From Isoetes taiwanensis (lineage: Eukaryota > Streptophyta > Lycopodiopsida > Isoetales > Isoetaceae), in the NCBI GenBank assembly GCA_021234155.1, contig JAJEKV010000047.1, forward strand, positions 9,216,033 to 9,280,032: a stretch of 64,000 nucleotides of DNA, read 5' to 3'. The notes beneath the pieces are model-generated. The model did not search any database. It was not told the DNA's origin and worked only from the letters and a program-made list of their open reading frames with translations. The position numbers and the translations under genes were made by a program. This document shows positions 43,951-54,130 of this stretch, piece by piece; position 1 is the first letter of the stretch, and each line of letters begins with the position of its first letter.

Positions 43951-46412
43951 CTACCAAGTACCTAATTCTTGCCCCATCTTAATCCTTTCGCCAGGCTTTA
44001 CTGTGAATTCAAACCTTGGACTGTAAAAATCTTCTTTTGAATGTGGAACTGGAGCCTGAAATACCATTACCACGGTAGATCCCATGTTGAAAACAGCAAC
44101 CTGAACCATATGAGGGTAATCAATCTTTTGCAGTAATAAGAGAGGAGGCAGGTTAGAAACTGAATGAGTCTTATACCTCATCACCCTTTTCTGCAAATAC
44201 GGGTGTACTATCACCATAAATCACCTGATGAGGAACCTTGGAGATTGAACTATTTGTTTTCAGATCGGGCTCAAATTTTAGCTGCGCAGAATGGCAGTAA
44301 CATTAACTAAAAATATGTGCCCTTCATTCTATCAAAATGACAGGCCTATTCCCACCTGGATGGAGCCAACATTTGTCGCCCCCACCAATGCCATTGCCAT
44401 GAAACCTTGAGACCATTCACCCGTAAGGACAACCTTTCACAATTATAACAGCTTAGTATATAGCAAATATCTATATCTCATTATACTCATGTATTCGTGA
44501 TTTATACCCGTTCATTCAGAAGATAAAGGTTTTTAATGGTTTTCACTGCTCGTGCATTTACAGGAAAAAGATTTCCTGTAAAAAAAGAGTACAGAAAATG
44601 TTATCTTAGTCTCCATGCTTTCCAGAAATAGTAGACAAGAATAACATGGAAGTACAAGTGCAATAATATCATTAGTAGAATGTCCTGTCCGCTAGGCACC
44701 AGCGAAGACCATACTATAATAGAAGTCTGAACTGTTTCCAACCTAAGCTTTAAAACACGACAATATGCTCAATATAGATGAAAGACGACACCTAAAGGAC
44801 CTTGGTTGCTCTCCAACAAATTTCTTTCCATATGAACCCTGGAAGAGCGTAATATCAAGTTGTATGGACCACAACTAAGAAAGAAGAAAGGTTTCCAGAA
44901 CTTTAGACTAGTTCTTTTATTCAGAACTATAAGAAAACATGGGACTCTATACTGTGGAGCAATTTACTTACTATGCTTTTACCTGGGAAGTGATAACGCA
45001 GAAAAATTCGCCAGTCAGCAGGTGAATGGACACGATGATAATCACCAGGGCCTAGATAGAGAACACAATAGAAGAGCTGTCTCATGGGCCTGCAGACAGA
45101 ATACAAGCAAATGTAATTCCATGATTATCAAATTCACTGCGCTCTTCAATTTAGCAGAGAATCACCTTTGAATCTTAGTACTAGTAATATTTCTTTGCCG
45201 AAACTTCCATCCTGTATTCTTAATATTCGCAGTGTCTTTATGTTCAAGTTCCATGTTAGGATCAACTAGGACAGGTGGTGCTTTTGTTCCAAGAAGTGAA
45301 GAAAGAGAATATGAGAAACCCTTCACTTGTTCTATCAATGCTTCAGCATGTGAAACCTCTCCGTATTTCAATATTATTCCATCAACAGGACTAATCTGCA
45401 TCCGCACCACAATGAACAGCCTGTGAAGAACTTTGGGATAAAATATGTTCATAGCAACAAACATAGAATCATAGTTTGGTCGATCCTAAATATCAACATG
45501 AACATAAGGAATCCAGAAAGGTTACCAGTTACCAGACAAGTAGGAGAGACTGAACATGGCCTGACACCTTCTTTCAGAGACCGACCAAAGAAATCACGAA
45601 GGGAGGCATACTCCTCAAGTGGTAGGGCTGATTCACTGAGATCTGTCGTATATGATGATATTTAATGATAGTTGCAAAACTGAGAAAGTAATGATCTCAA
45701 GTTTTACCTGAATGAAATGCCCTAGCCCAGGCTTGATACACAGAAGAGCGAGCCCAAACAGGAATTTCCTGTAGAAAACTAGTCAGAAATATATCATAGA
45801 ATGAAGATTTATAAAATTTCCACTACTTACAATCGTAAGAGAAGGTACAAAAAATACATACAATGGACATCAACGTGCCCCAGCTCCTAGATATGAAACG
45901 TAAAGGGAGAATCTGAAGAAACCTTGACTGCATGCAATAACTTTTATTAGAGATTGATCTGAACGAACAGCAACATATAGCAGCACTCTTGTCAAAAAGT
46001 ACCTTCACATCAGGAGAAAATTGAGGCTCTTCGCCACGACGGATTGCCTCAGCTTCCTGGGACAGAAAAGGACGCAATTTATTGATATACCGTTGTTAGA
46101 ATCCACTATTAAAACCATATAGAAAAACAGAAAAGGACCTTGTGCTCTTCATAAAGATGGCGAGCTTGTAAAAGTCCAAGCATAGCAACAGTGGCCAATG
46201 TAGCTTTTGGCAGGAACATATTCTTTTCTGGAAAAAGCAGGAGATAAATTTCTGTACTTGTAATAGTCCTAAATCTGTAACTTAAAGCTCGAGTACTTAC
46301 TTGTTTTTGATCCAGTTTCAGTTTCCGGTGTTGTGGACATCAATCTGCGGCCAAGAAAAAGACGGATGTTTCTCTCTTTTTTGCAGAGTAGCGGGCATTT
46401 CCACAGCGGCAT
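43951..46412 (-). CDS. PSD1: Phosphatidylserine decarboxylase, mitochondrial type, 12 exons
   Basis: The enzyme makes phosphatidylethanolamine from phosphatidylserine at the inner mitochondrial membrane, using a pyruvoyl group. Exons on the minus strand are 46412-46301, 46227-46139, 46056-46003, 45927-45862, 45768-45708, 45642-45533, 45395-45166, 45089-44983, 44575-44508, 44433-44356, 44281-44177 and 44100-43951. They sum to 1230 bp (409 aa) with all phases agreeing. The N-terminus (MPLWKCPLLCKKERNIRLFL) is basic and Arg-rich like a transit peptide, followed by a hydrophobic segment (ATLATVAMLGLLQ). Family blocks are ISPVDG, the catalytic-His motif YHRVHSPADW, GNLFPVNARA, GATNVGSI and the self-cleavage site MGST in VAVFNMGSTVV, whose Ser becomes the pyruvoyl group. 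Intron 2 has an unusual GTCCTT donor and a 12-nt direct repeat at its two ends. Confidence 0.95.
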
Positions 46413-46569
46413 GATTACTGGAGCTTAGCGTTAAAGAAATGTTGCGTGCTACAAAAGAAAACTAAACTGTGTATTAGATGAATAACAAACACTTTAATCA
46501 CGATCTAAATAACATGGATAGAAAAAAAAATACTCACGACTAGGGAAAAAAAAAAGGAAAAAAAAACAT

Positions 46570-46641
46570 TCCGTTGCCGGGACTCGAACCCGGGTCGCGT
46601 GGGTGAGAGCCACGTATCCTAACCAACTAGACTACAACGGA
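46570..46641 (-). tRNA. trnE-CUC: tRNA-Glu (anticodon CUC)
   Basis: 72 nt with a full cloverleaf on the minus strand. The acceptor arms TCCGTTG and CAACGGA pair over 7 bp. The D-arm holds TAGTTGGTTAGGAT. The anticodon stem CGTGG/CCACG encloses CTCTCAC (anticodon CTC). The T-arm is CCGGG-TTCGAGT-CCCGG. No CCA is encoded, as in eukaryotic nuclear genes. It lies about 160 bp upstream of the PSD start, on the same strand. Confidence 0.97.
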
Positions 46642-47929
46642 ATGATAACAGAATTCTAAACGTAATATATAAATATGAATCTTTTTTGTTTTGAATTGAA
46701 ATGCAAGGCAGCTTAAAATTTCTTGCATGTTGCTAAAGCACGATCGATTGATTCTTCTGCGCTGTATATTTTAATGGGGCATTTACCTCATGCCATAGAT
46801 TACAAGCTTACGACAATGCCCTTGGATATGTTAGAAGCCTACTACAATGCTTTTGGATTTGGTACAAAATTCACTAAAGCTATCTTGGTTTAGATGTAGC
46901 TTATTATCATTGTTCACCCTGCCATCTCCACACTATACGACTCTAGAGTGAAACCCAATACATCTAAGTCACCACATCTTTGCAATAGATCAAATTGTAA
47001 TATGATTTTGTCATGTTACCACACATAAAATGTTGTATTTCATGTTCCGATCGCCTTTTAGGTCTAGTTATTTTATTTAATGGAATACTGCTATATTATG
47101 TCAACCAATGGGCATTTTAGTAATCGCACTAATACTTTTGTACCCACCATTGAGCTAGGTTAAATTTCATTTTCTAAGCACCCACTATTTTGTTACATTT
47201 AATTAGTAATTTTAATTTAATTTCAGATTACATTTTCACCTTAAAGATCTTCTTGCACATGATTAACAAATTCAATACAATTTTAAGTAGAAGTAAAACT
47301 AATATCAATATCTAGTCTCTGCTATTCATTTTGTTATTCTAGTCACAATCTAATTTAAAGTGTGGATCGAATTATGGCCTACAATAAAATTGTACATGGT
47401 AATTTTATAACTTGGCTTCAGTATAGTGCCATAGTACCTATATACTAGCAAGTTCACACTTAGGTTCGCATTTGGTTGGAGCAACCATGATGATGCGTGG
47501 GTGTGGAAAAGGAGGATAGAAAATGGAAAATGTTTTGCCAATCTATTGTCTTTAAAAGATTGCGTCTGAACAATGCCCCATGAGGATATGCAACGTGGAG
47601 TGAATGAGAGATGCCCGAGATTTAGCCATTATGCAGATTTAGCTATTAGTCGACTCTGAACCTCCAAAATAATCGTCGAACTTCCAAAATATGTGTCATG
47701 GCTACCATCTGAAGACATCTCAAGGAAGAGCCCTAAAATAATATTCGTCATAGGTTGGCTATGAACCTTTAGAATATTCATCAAACCTCTTAAATATTCG
47801 TCATGGCTGCCTTGTGAAGAATGTTTTGAGGAAAGAACCCTAAAACAATATTTATTTTATTTTTTGTTCCATGTTCCCGTCTATTACATTTCATGGTAGA
47901 AGAAAAGTTGAAATACGAAGGTTCTGTTT
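46642..47929. other. Intergenic, nothing recognised
   Basis: AT-rich. GGGGCATTT at about 46777 and AATGGGCATTTTAG at about 47106 are weakly suggestive of transposon ends, but I could not pair them. Confidence 0.35.
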
Positions 47930-48075
47930 TTGGGTTGCCCCTAGAGGGGGAAAACCCTTGTTTATGTGGGCTTTTGGCATATCCTAGGTATATGCTAGAA
48001 TATCCCTAGGATATGCTGGTGACTGCTCCAAACCTCCTACTTCCTGTAAACTGGCGGTCACCTGGTAAAGAACTC
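47930..48075 (+). repeat. Dispersed repeat, sister copy of 29535-29680
   Basis: See the entry at 29535. This copy lies about 200 bp before the PPR pseudogene. Confidence 0.75.
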
Positions 48076-48260
48076 GACGTCTCATTTCTTGAAGCCGGTT
48101 TCTTTCTTTTGATGTGCTCAAGGTCGCTCTGTGGAGATCGGCAGCAGAACCAGTTGAATTGCACAGGTAATGTTATTCTTCGTAGCTGCCTGTTTTAGGT
48201 TGAAATGATGTTAGGAATTATTTTCCAGGTAATCGGCAATGGAGCCCAGAGTGATCAAGG

Positions 48261-49690
48261 TTACAAAACGTTGTTCTCCATAATGGGTTAGATTCATACT
48301 CCACCTTAAATGACAATCTTATCCGCCTCTTTGCTTCTTATGGATGTTTACTTGAGGCCAATCATGGTTTTAACGGAATGGCAAAACCAAGCATATATAC
48401 ATGGAATGTTGTCATTTATGCAAACAGCAAGCTTGGACAATGTGACAGTTGATTTGTACACCAAAATGCAGTTCTCAGACGTTAGAAGTAACAATTATGT
48501 TTGTATTACTGTTCTGAAAGCATGCGCATTGACAGGAGCATGGCAGATTGATTCATAATGAAATTATAGATGATGAATTAGAACCTGACATTTCTATTTG
48601 CAATACCCTTGTTGATATTTATGCAAAACGTGGGAACCTGGAGGATGCACACAGTGTATTTGACAAAATTTCAAATAGAGATGTGGTGTCCTGGGGTATA
48701 ACGATATCAGCATATGCTCTGTTTGGACGGTGGTCTACATGCTCTAGAGCTTTTTGCAGAAATGCAGAAGAATGGCCTAAATAGAATAGATATGCCCAGA
48801 AGCATTGTATATTTTTTCTTGGACTTATGCTCAGAAAAGAAGGACAAAGCAGGAGCTAGCCGGTTACAAAACGTTGTCCTCCGTAATGGGTTAGATTCAT
48901 ACTCCACTTTAAATGACAATCTTATCCGCCTCTTTGCTTCTTGTGGATGTTTACTTGAGGCCAATCAAGGTTTTAATGGAATGGCAAAACCAAGCATATA
49001 TACATGGAATGTTGTCATTTCTGCAAACAGCAATCTTGGACAATGTGACAGTTGATTTGTACACCAGAATGCAGTTTTTAGACGTTAGAAGTGATAATTA
49101 TGTTTGTATGCGCATTGACAGGAGCTCTTGAACATGGCAAATTGGTTCATAATGAAATTATAGATGATGAATTAGAACCTGACATTTGTATTTGCAATAC
49201 TCTTGTTGATATTTATGCAAAACGTGGGAACCTGGAGGATGCACACAGTGTATTTGACAAAATTTCAAATAGAGATGTGGTGTATTGGGGTATAATGATA
49301 TCAGCATATGCTCAGTTTGGACGTGGTCTACATGCTCCAGAGCTTTCTGCAGAAATGCAGAAGAATGGCCTTAAGCCCCAAAACTTCACTTATTCCAGTA
49401 CCTTGAAAGCTTGTGGTAGCGCATGGGAGTCATAGAGTATGGCAGAGAAATACATTACCATATTATTAGAAGCGGAATAAAATGGGATGTTGTTCTTGGT
49501 AACACCGTTGTTGACACGTATGCTAAGTGTGGAAGCCTTCTTGAGGCAAGACAAGTATTTGACAAGCTAGAAGAAAGCAATGAGGCATCTTGGGGTGCAG
49601 TGATAGCAGGATATGCACGCGATAGTCATGGTATTCCTGCTTTGGAGCTTTTCTGCAAGATGATTAATCAAGGGATTGTGTCACAACGGC
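48261..49690 (+). pseudogene. PPR-protein pseudogene, internally duplicated (about 600-bp period)
   Basis: PPR proteins bind organelle RNA. Copy 1 (48261-48790) and copy 2 (48862-49390) are about 601 bp apart and share NDNLIRLFASCGCLLEAN-type, SIYTWNVVIS and CNTLVDIYAKRGNLEDAHSV segments, standard PLS-class PPR helices. Copy 2 continues into further repeats ([20 protein letters not shown] and [12 protein letters not shown]). Frames shift inside both copies (for example near 48430, 49030 and 49430) and there is no start or E/DYW tail, so it is dead. The frame runs directly into PPDK sequence near 49700. Confidence 0.88.
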
Positions 49691-49717
49691 TTCGTAGCGA
49701 TTGCTATTTGATTTTAG

Positions 49718-51939
49718 TGTACTGGGTAACTGGAATTTCTTATCCAGATTTGACAGAAATGCAAACAAGAGCAATATTTGAAGCTTCCATAGCCATGGTT
49801 AACCAAGGAGTCATTGTACTACTTGAAATTATGGTGCCCTTGGTTGGAACTGCACAGGTAACATATAGTACCGTAAAGAGACACAAACCAAAAATTCACA
49901 TGTCTTCTCCTATACAAATTGTATCGAAGATCTAGTCACTTATCATGAAAGCTAAACATACGCTTTAAGATGCTATGCGATAAAAAGGAATAATTTCATT
50001 TCACATGCAGTCGATTCCATGCTAGGCCATGCTATGACGATCTATCATCTATACGCTTTAAGATGCTATGCGATAAAAAGGAATAATTTCATTTCACATG
50101 CAGTCAATTCCATGCTAGGCTTTCCTAGATCTGGATTAACATTCTCAACTTGGGAACGTACTTGTTGCCTCTGAATGACATAAAACTTGCATATAATAAC
50201 TCATGTTGTTTGGTGCTCTAACCAGCAGGCTTCTATCTGATATATCAATAACATGATCAGGAGCTCATAGATCAAATAGTTGTTATTCACACGGTTGCCA
50301 ACAAGGTCTTTTCAGAAACAGGTGCAAACATCGTATAAAATTGGGTGGGACCATGATTGAGATTCCTCGGGCTGCACTTGTTGCTGACGAGGTCGCCTTT
50401 GAAACCCACTTACATAGTATTGTTTGCATCTTTCTGTGATTGTTGTCTAATTGAATAAGACGCTTTGCAGATTGCAAGATATGCAGATTTTTTCTCTTTC
50501 AGAACGAACGACTTAACTCAGATGACATTTGGCTACAGCAGAAATGATGTTAGCAAGTTCTTGCCAAATTATCTATCAAAAGGAATTCTTCAGCACGATC
50601 CTTTTGAGGTATCCCTTCAAATTAAGATGTTTACGCATAATAAAGGTTGTTAACTCCCAACTCTTCAATAGCAATCCATCTGGAACCTTGTTTGGTCTAA
50701 ATATAATCCTCCAAAGGTAAATGTTTTATTTTGGCAGGTGATTCATCGCTCTTTGAGAGTTAATGAGATGGTTCATCGCTTTAAGCCGGGAGTAAGCCCA
50801 CTTTGCCCAATGTGTGAGCGGTGCATTGTAACATTGGAGCATTGTTTATATTTGTGTGCAGAGCTGAGTAGTCTTAGGTCCTGGCTGCATTCTCTTTTTG
50901 GAGTATCTTTGGATAGTCAAGACTTTCTTTTGGTATTTATTTGGATTTGCTTCTAAAAGGATTGCATTTCACATGGCAAAGTCTTGGCTAATATGGAGTG
51001 TATGGAAGCGAAGGCGAAGAAAGATCTTTTATGATAAGCATATTTCTTCTCAGGTGGTACTTCAAGAAATTCGTAAGAAGTTGTATAATTGCTTTCAGAT
51101 CTCCAATTGGCCTGATCGTATTAAATTTCCAATATGGAGTGATCATCTAAAAGTGATTGATGCTTCAGGGATATTTCTTACTTCTGGAAGTACTTTGTAA
51201 TATTTTGAGTGTATAATATGAAGTAACACGTTCTTCAAAAAAAAAAACTCTTGCACGTGTTAGACCAGAAAGGTGTGGGCCAACTTATAAAAATTGCGAC
51301 CAATCGTGGGAAAGAATCAAAACCTGAACTGAAGGTAGTAGACATACTTTCTTTTGAATCTTTTGTGATAGATAATTTCAAATTAATTTATATGGACACT
51401 TGATAACTGTCTAACTAGTTATGTTCTTTATGTTGGGAAATCCTAGTCTTTCCCTACTAACATCTCCACCTGCTTGCCAATCTGTGCTGATTTTCAACCT
51501 TATGCGTCCTTACTTGCAAGCGAAGTCCTAACCACTTACCTGCGGGGTATTGATGGAGAACTGAGAACTGACCACTTGAGACCTAAAGTACTGTGGCTAC
51601 TTGTTTCTGAGTCATCCTCCACCATCTATGCAAATAACTCTTACAAAAGCCATAGCTTGTACGGAGCCACTCTCCAATTCTTTTCCTGCTGCACTTTTTT
51701 CTCGTCAAAGAAAACCGATCTTTAGGTTAATTGGCGCTATAACATTGCAGAAAATGCATGGCTCTATCAATATCAGAAGAGGTGCTTTGCTTTCTGCTTA
51801 AAAATTTGGTCTCGGAAAGCTTATAAGAAGTTTATAATGTTTGTTAGGTTGGAGTTTATGGCGAGCATGGGGGAGAGCCCTCTTCGGTTGCATTTTTCCA
51901 CAAGGCATGGCCTGATTATGTCTCCTGTTCACCATTCAG
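49718..51939 (+). pseudogene. PPDK: Pyruvate, phosphate dikinase (PPDK) 3' fragment, pseudogene
   Basis: PPDK converts pyruvate, ATP and phosphate to PEP. Only the PEP/pyruvate-binding C-terminal part is present, still in exons: 49718-49857 ([18 protein letters not shown]), 50261-50391 (TMIEIPRAALVADE), 50471-50608 ([26 protein letters not shown]), 51257-51334 (VLDQKGVGQLIKIATNRG) and 51848-51939 ([17 protein letters not shown]). Lesions: frameshifts around YKIG in the second exon, the catalytic Cys of GxCGEHGG replaced by Tyr (GVYGEHGG), the Gly of SFGTNDL replaced by Arg, an AC where an AG acceptor is expected before 51257, and no final VPIARLAAAQ exon. Kept introns show a DNA-level duplication, not a retrocopy. 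An L1 lies in the intron between 50608 and 51257. Confidence 0.93.
50666..51247 (+). mobile_element. L1-type LINE, 5'-truncated, 582 bp with poly-A tail
   Basis: Codes for the reverse-transcriptase-associated zinc-binding domain: LVWSKYNPPKVNVLFWQVIH, RFKPGVSPLCPMCERC, TLEHCLYLCAELSSLRSWL. It ends with a short 3' UTR and an A-run (51237-51247). The 7-bp target duplication AACTCTT is at 50659-50665 and 51246-51252. The Cys/His zinc ligands are intact, with a frame change near 50955. It inserted into a short PPDK intron, four bases from its 3' end. Confidence 0.88.
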
Positions 51940-52796
51940 GTCGAATCTTTTATTTTGATGAATTAACTTGAACCATTTATATGCATATTAATCTTTTGAT
52001 TATCATCATTGCAAGGTTCCCATTGCAAGATTGAAGCTGCAATAAAATCTTAGGATTAAGTAGAGGGCTAGAGTGGCCACTTTGTCATGTATCGAAAAAA
52101 TTTTCATGTACAGTTCAAGGTGGCCACTTTGTCATGTATCTAAACTATAGCCAAAGTTCTTTTCATTAAAAAGAGTAAGCACATTCAGTGCTAGAGCATT
52201 CCCATCGAACACGTATTGCATCAGAAGCTTTGATGCAGAACTTATAGCGGTAGTGTATAGCAAATTTACATCATAAATCATAAGTTTTTCATCATAACAC
52301 TTCCTCGTGAACTTGCAACTCTTAAACAAAAAACTTAGAGAGAAATCACAGAAAGTAGTACTTATATACATACAACAACCCATTCAAAAGGGCCAATAAG
52401 CTGCTTGTTTTAAAACAAAACCATCCTTTCCAGTTACCAAAAGCTCTAAAGCACACGTTCCAGCATAGAAGCTCAAACCTTTTTACCTTTGATTAGCTGC
52501 TTGAATCGATGCACAAGTATGTCACACTTCAGCCTGGGCACAAGGAATTATCCTAGTCAAATTCATTGTGCAATCTAAAATTTTTGAGAGCATTTTCTTG
52601 GCCAAGTAGAAATTTATTGATGCAATCTAAAATTTTGAAAGCATTTTCTTGGCCAAGTAGATGATCCACAAGGTGGCTGGTCTTTTTTGTGGTTGACTTA
52701 GGCTGTAAAGAGGGGATACAAATTTCTTCTTGGATCCATATTCGACATTGCTGATTGAAATCAATTACAAAGCCATGAGCAGTACTCAATATTTGC
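51940..52796. other. Intergenic with a small tandem duplication
   Basis: AATCTAAAATTTT, GAAAGCATTTTCTTGG and CCAAGTAGA occur twice (about 52571-52611 and 52624-52660). CAAGGTGGCCACTTTGTCAT-type phrases recur near 52070-52140. No gene recognised. Confidence 0.4.
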
Positions 52797-53115
52797 ATGC
52801 ACGAATCATTCTGTGATATTCCAATGGAAGCCTCAGTATGCCGTCAGTTCGATCCCTTGGCTCCTACCTCCAGGAGGTTTTGGATCAGCGGACTCACCTT
52901 TGCCCCTGGGCGCCTACCTGAGGTGCCGGGAATCCATGTGTATATGTATATTTGTACAGCTGCCAGCAGGCTTGTTGCTGCGACGGTTTTTCCCTCCTAA
53001 GGGGGGGGGGTTTCTAATCCGGGTAGCAACGGGCTTGCTGCACTCGTGTAATTTGGGTCCCATAGGCCGATTGGCCTCCGCGGACGATAAAAGAACCTTC
53101 CTTCCTTCCTTCCTT
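52797..53115 (+). mobile_element. LINE 3' terminal fragment with (TTCC)n tail
   Basis: SYLQEVLDQRTHLCPWAPT near 52862-52920 matches the end of the LINE at 15768-16395. The 3' UTR carries GGGTCCCATAGGCCGATTGG and CTCCGCGGACGATAAA, then (TTCC)n at about 53095-53115. A G-run (TAAGGGGGGGGGG) lies near 53000. Confidence 0.82.
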
Positions 53116-53767
53116 TCTAGAAATGAAAGGCATATTCATGGGCATCCCAAGCCTATAAAACAGGTTAAGATTTAGAGCCTGGCTTTAATAATGCACTTAA
53201 TTTATTTTGCTTGTTCTTCTTTGACAAATGATAGACATTTGGTTTTTAACTTTTGCCATAGCAGAGAGAGCCATGGCTTCTGTCTAATCAAATCCAAGCA
53301 ACTGTAAAATCGTCTAAAAAGAATGCAAATCGGCTGTAAATGGCCATGTCCTCTGTCTGGAAGAAGCAGCTCCTTTGGTACAAAAAAAAGATGCATCTGG
53401 ATCTGGAACCAACTGATGTTTGTGTGAAGACCATTTTGGCTATGGCTAATATTTTGGCTATACTTTCTCTGAAGCACTTGGACAGGCCGAATCCGGACTG
53501 TGATTGTGTCTGCACGAGATAAAACGCGTATGGACACTTCTACAACATTAAATAACTCAATTGCATACACAATTCAATCGAGGGGCACTTGTGGAGGGGC
53601 TTGTACGTGAATGTAGGGGGCCTACAAATTGATTGTAAGAACATGGTAGGGGTCTACTTTAATTTAAATATTGTAAAAACATGACTTCACGGTTTGATTT
53701 AGGCCACTTCACCCTCAAGAAACTGGAGGGCAACCTCCGTGCGCAGCACCTTGTTTGTCTTGCGCCT
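53116..53767. other. Intergenic, nothing recognised
   Basis: Short overlapping ORFs on both strands, none with family resemblance. Confidence 0.35.
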
Positions 53768-54130
53768 CTGGATGTATGTTATATAGAGAATGGTAGGTTA
53801 TTTGGTAATTTGCAGCAGATGCATGAAACTTAGCTAAAGAATTTAACAGATGACTTTCTACCAAAACTGAAAATCAGCTCACTAACACAACAGTAACATG
53901 CTTGTGCCCGGAGAAAAAAAAAATCTCAGACACCAAAATAGAAATCTAACAAAAAAAAAACAACATTGGATTGTACGTTATACAGATAATGGTCGGTTTT
54001 TTGGTAGAAAATGGTTTGGGGTAGATTCATGAAACTTACCTACATAATTTGATAGATAACTTTGTTCCAGAAACGTGTGGCTATGCTTGTGCTTGAAAAT
54101 AAAATCTCAGCCATCAAAATAGAATTCCAG
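53768..54130. repeat. Diverged tandem duplication, period about 197 bp
   Basis: Both units run GGAT(G/T)TA(T/C)GTTATA, GATAATGGT(A/C)GGTT, CATGAAACTTA, GATGACTTT-like, ATGCTTGTGC and AAAATCTCAG. The second unit starts near 53966. Confidence 0.7.
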
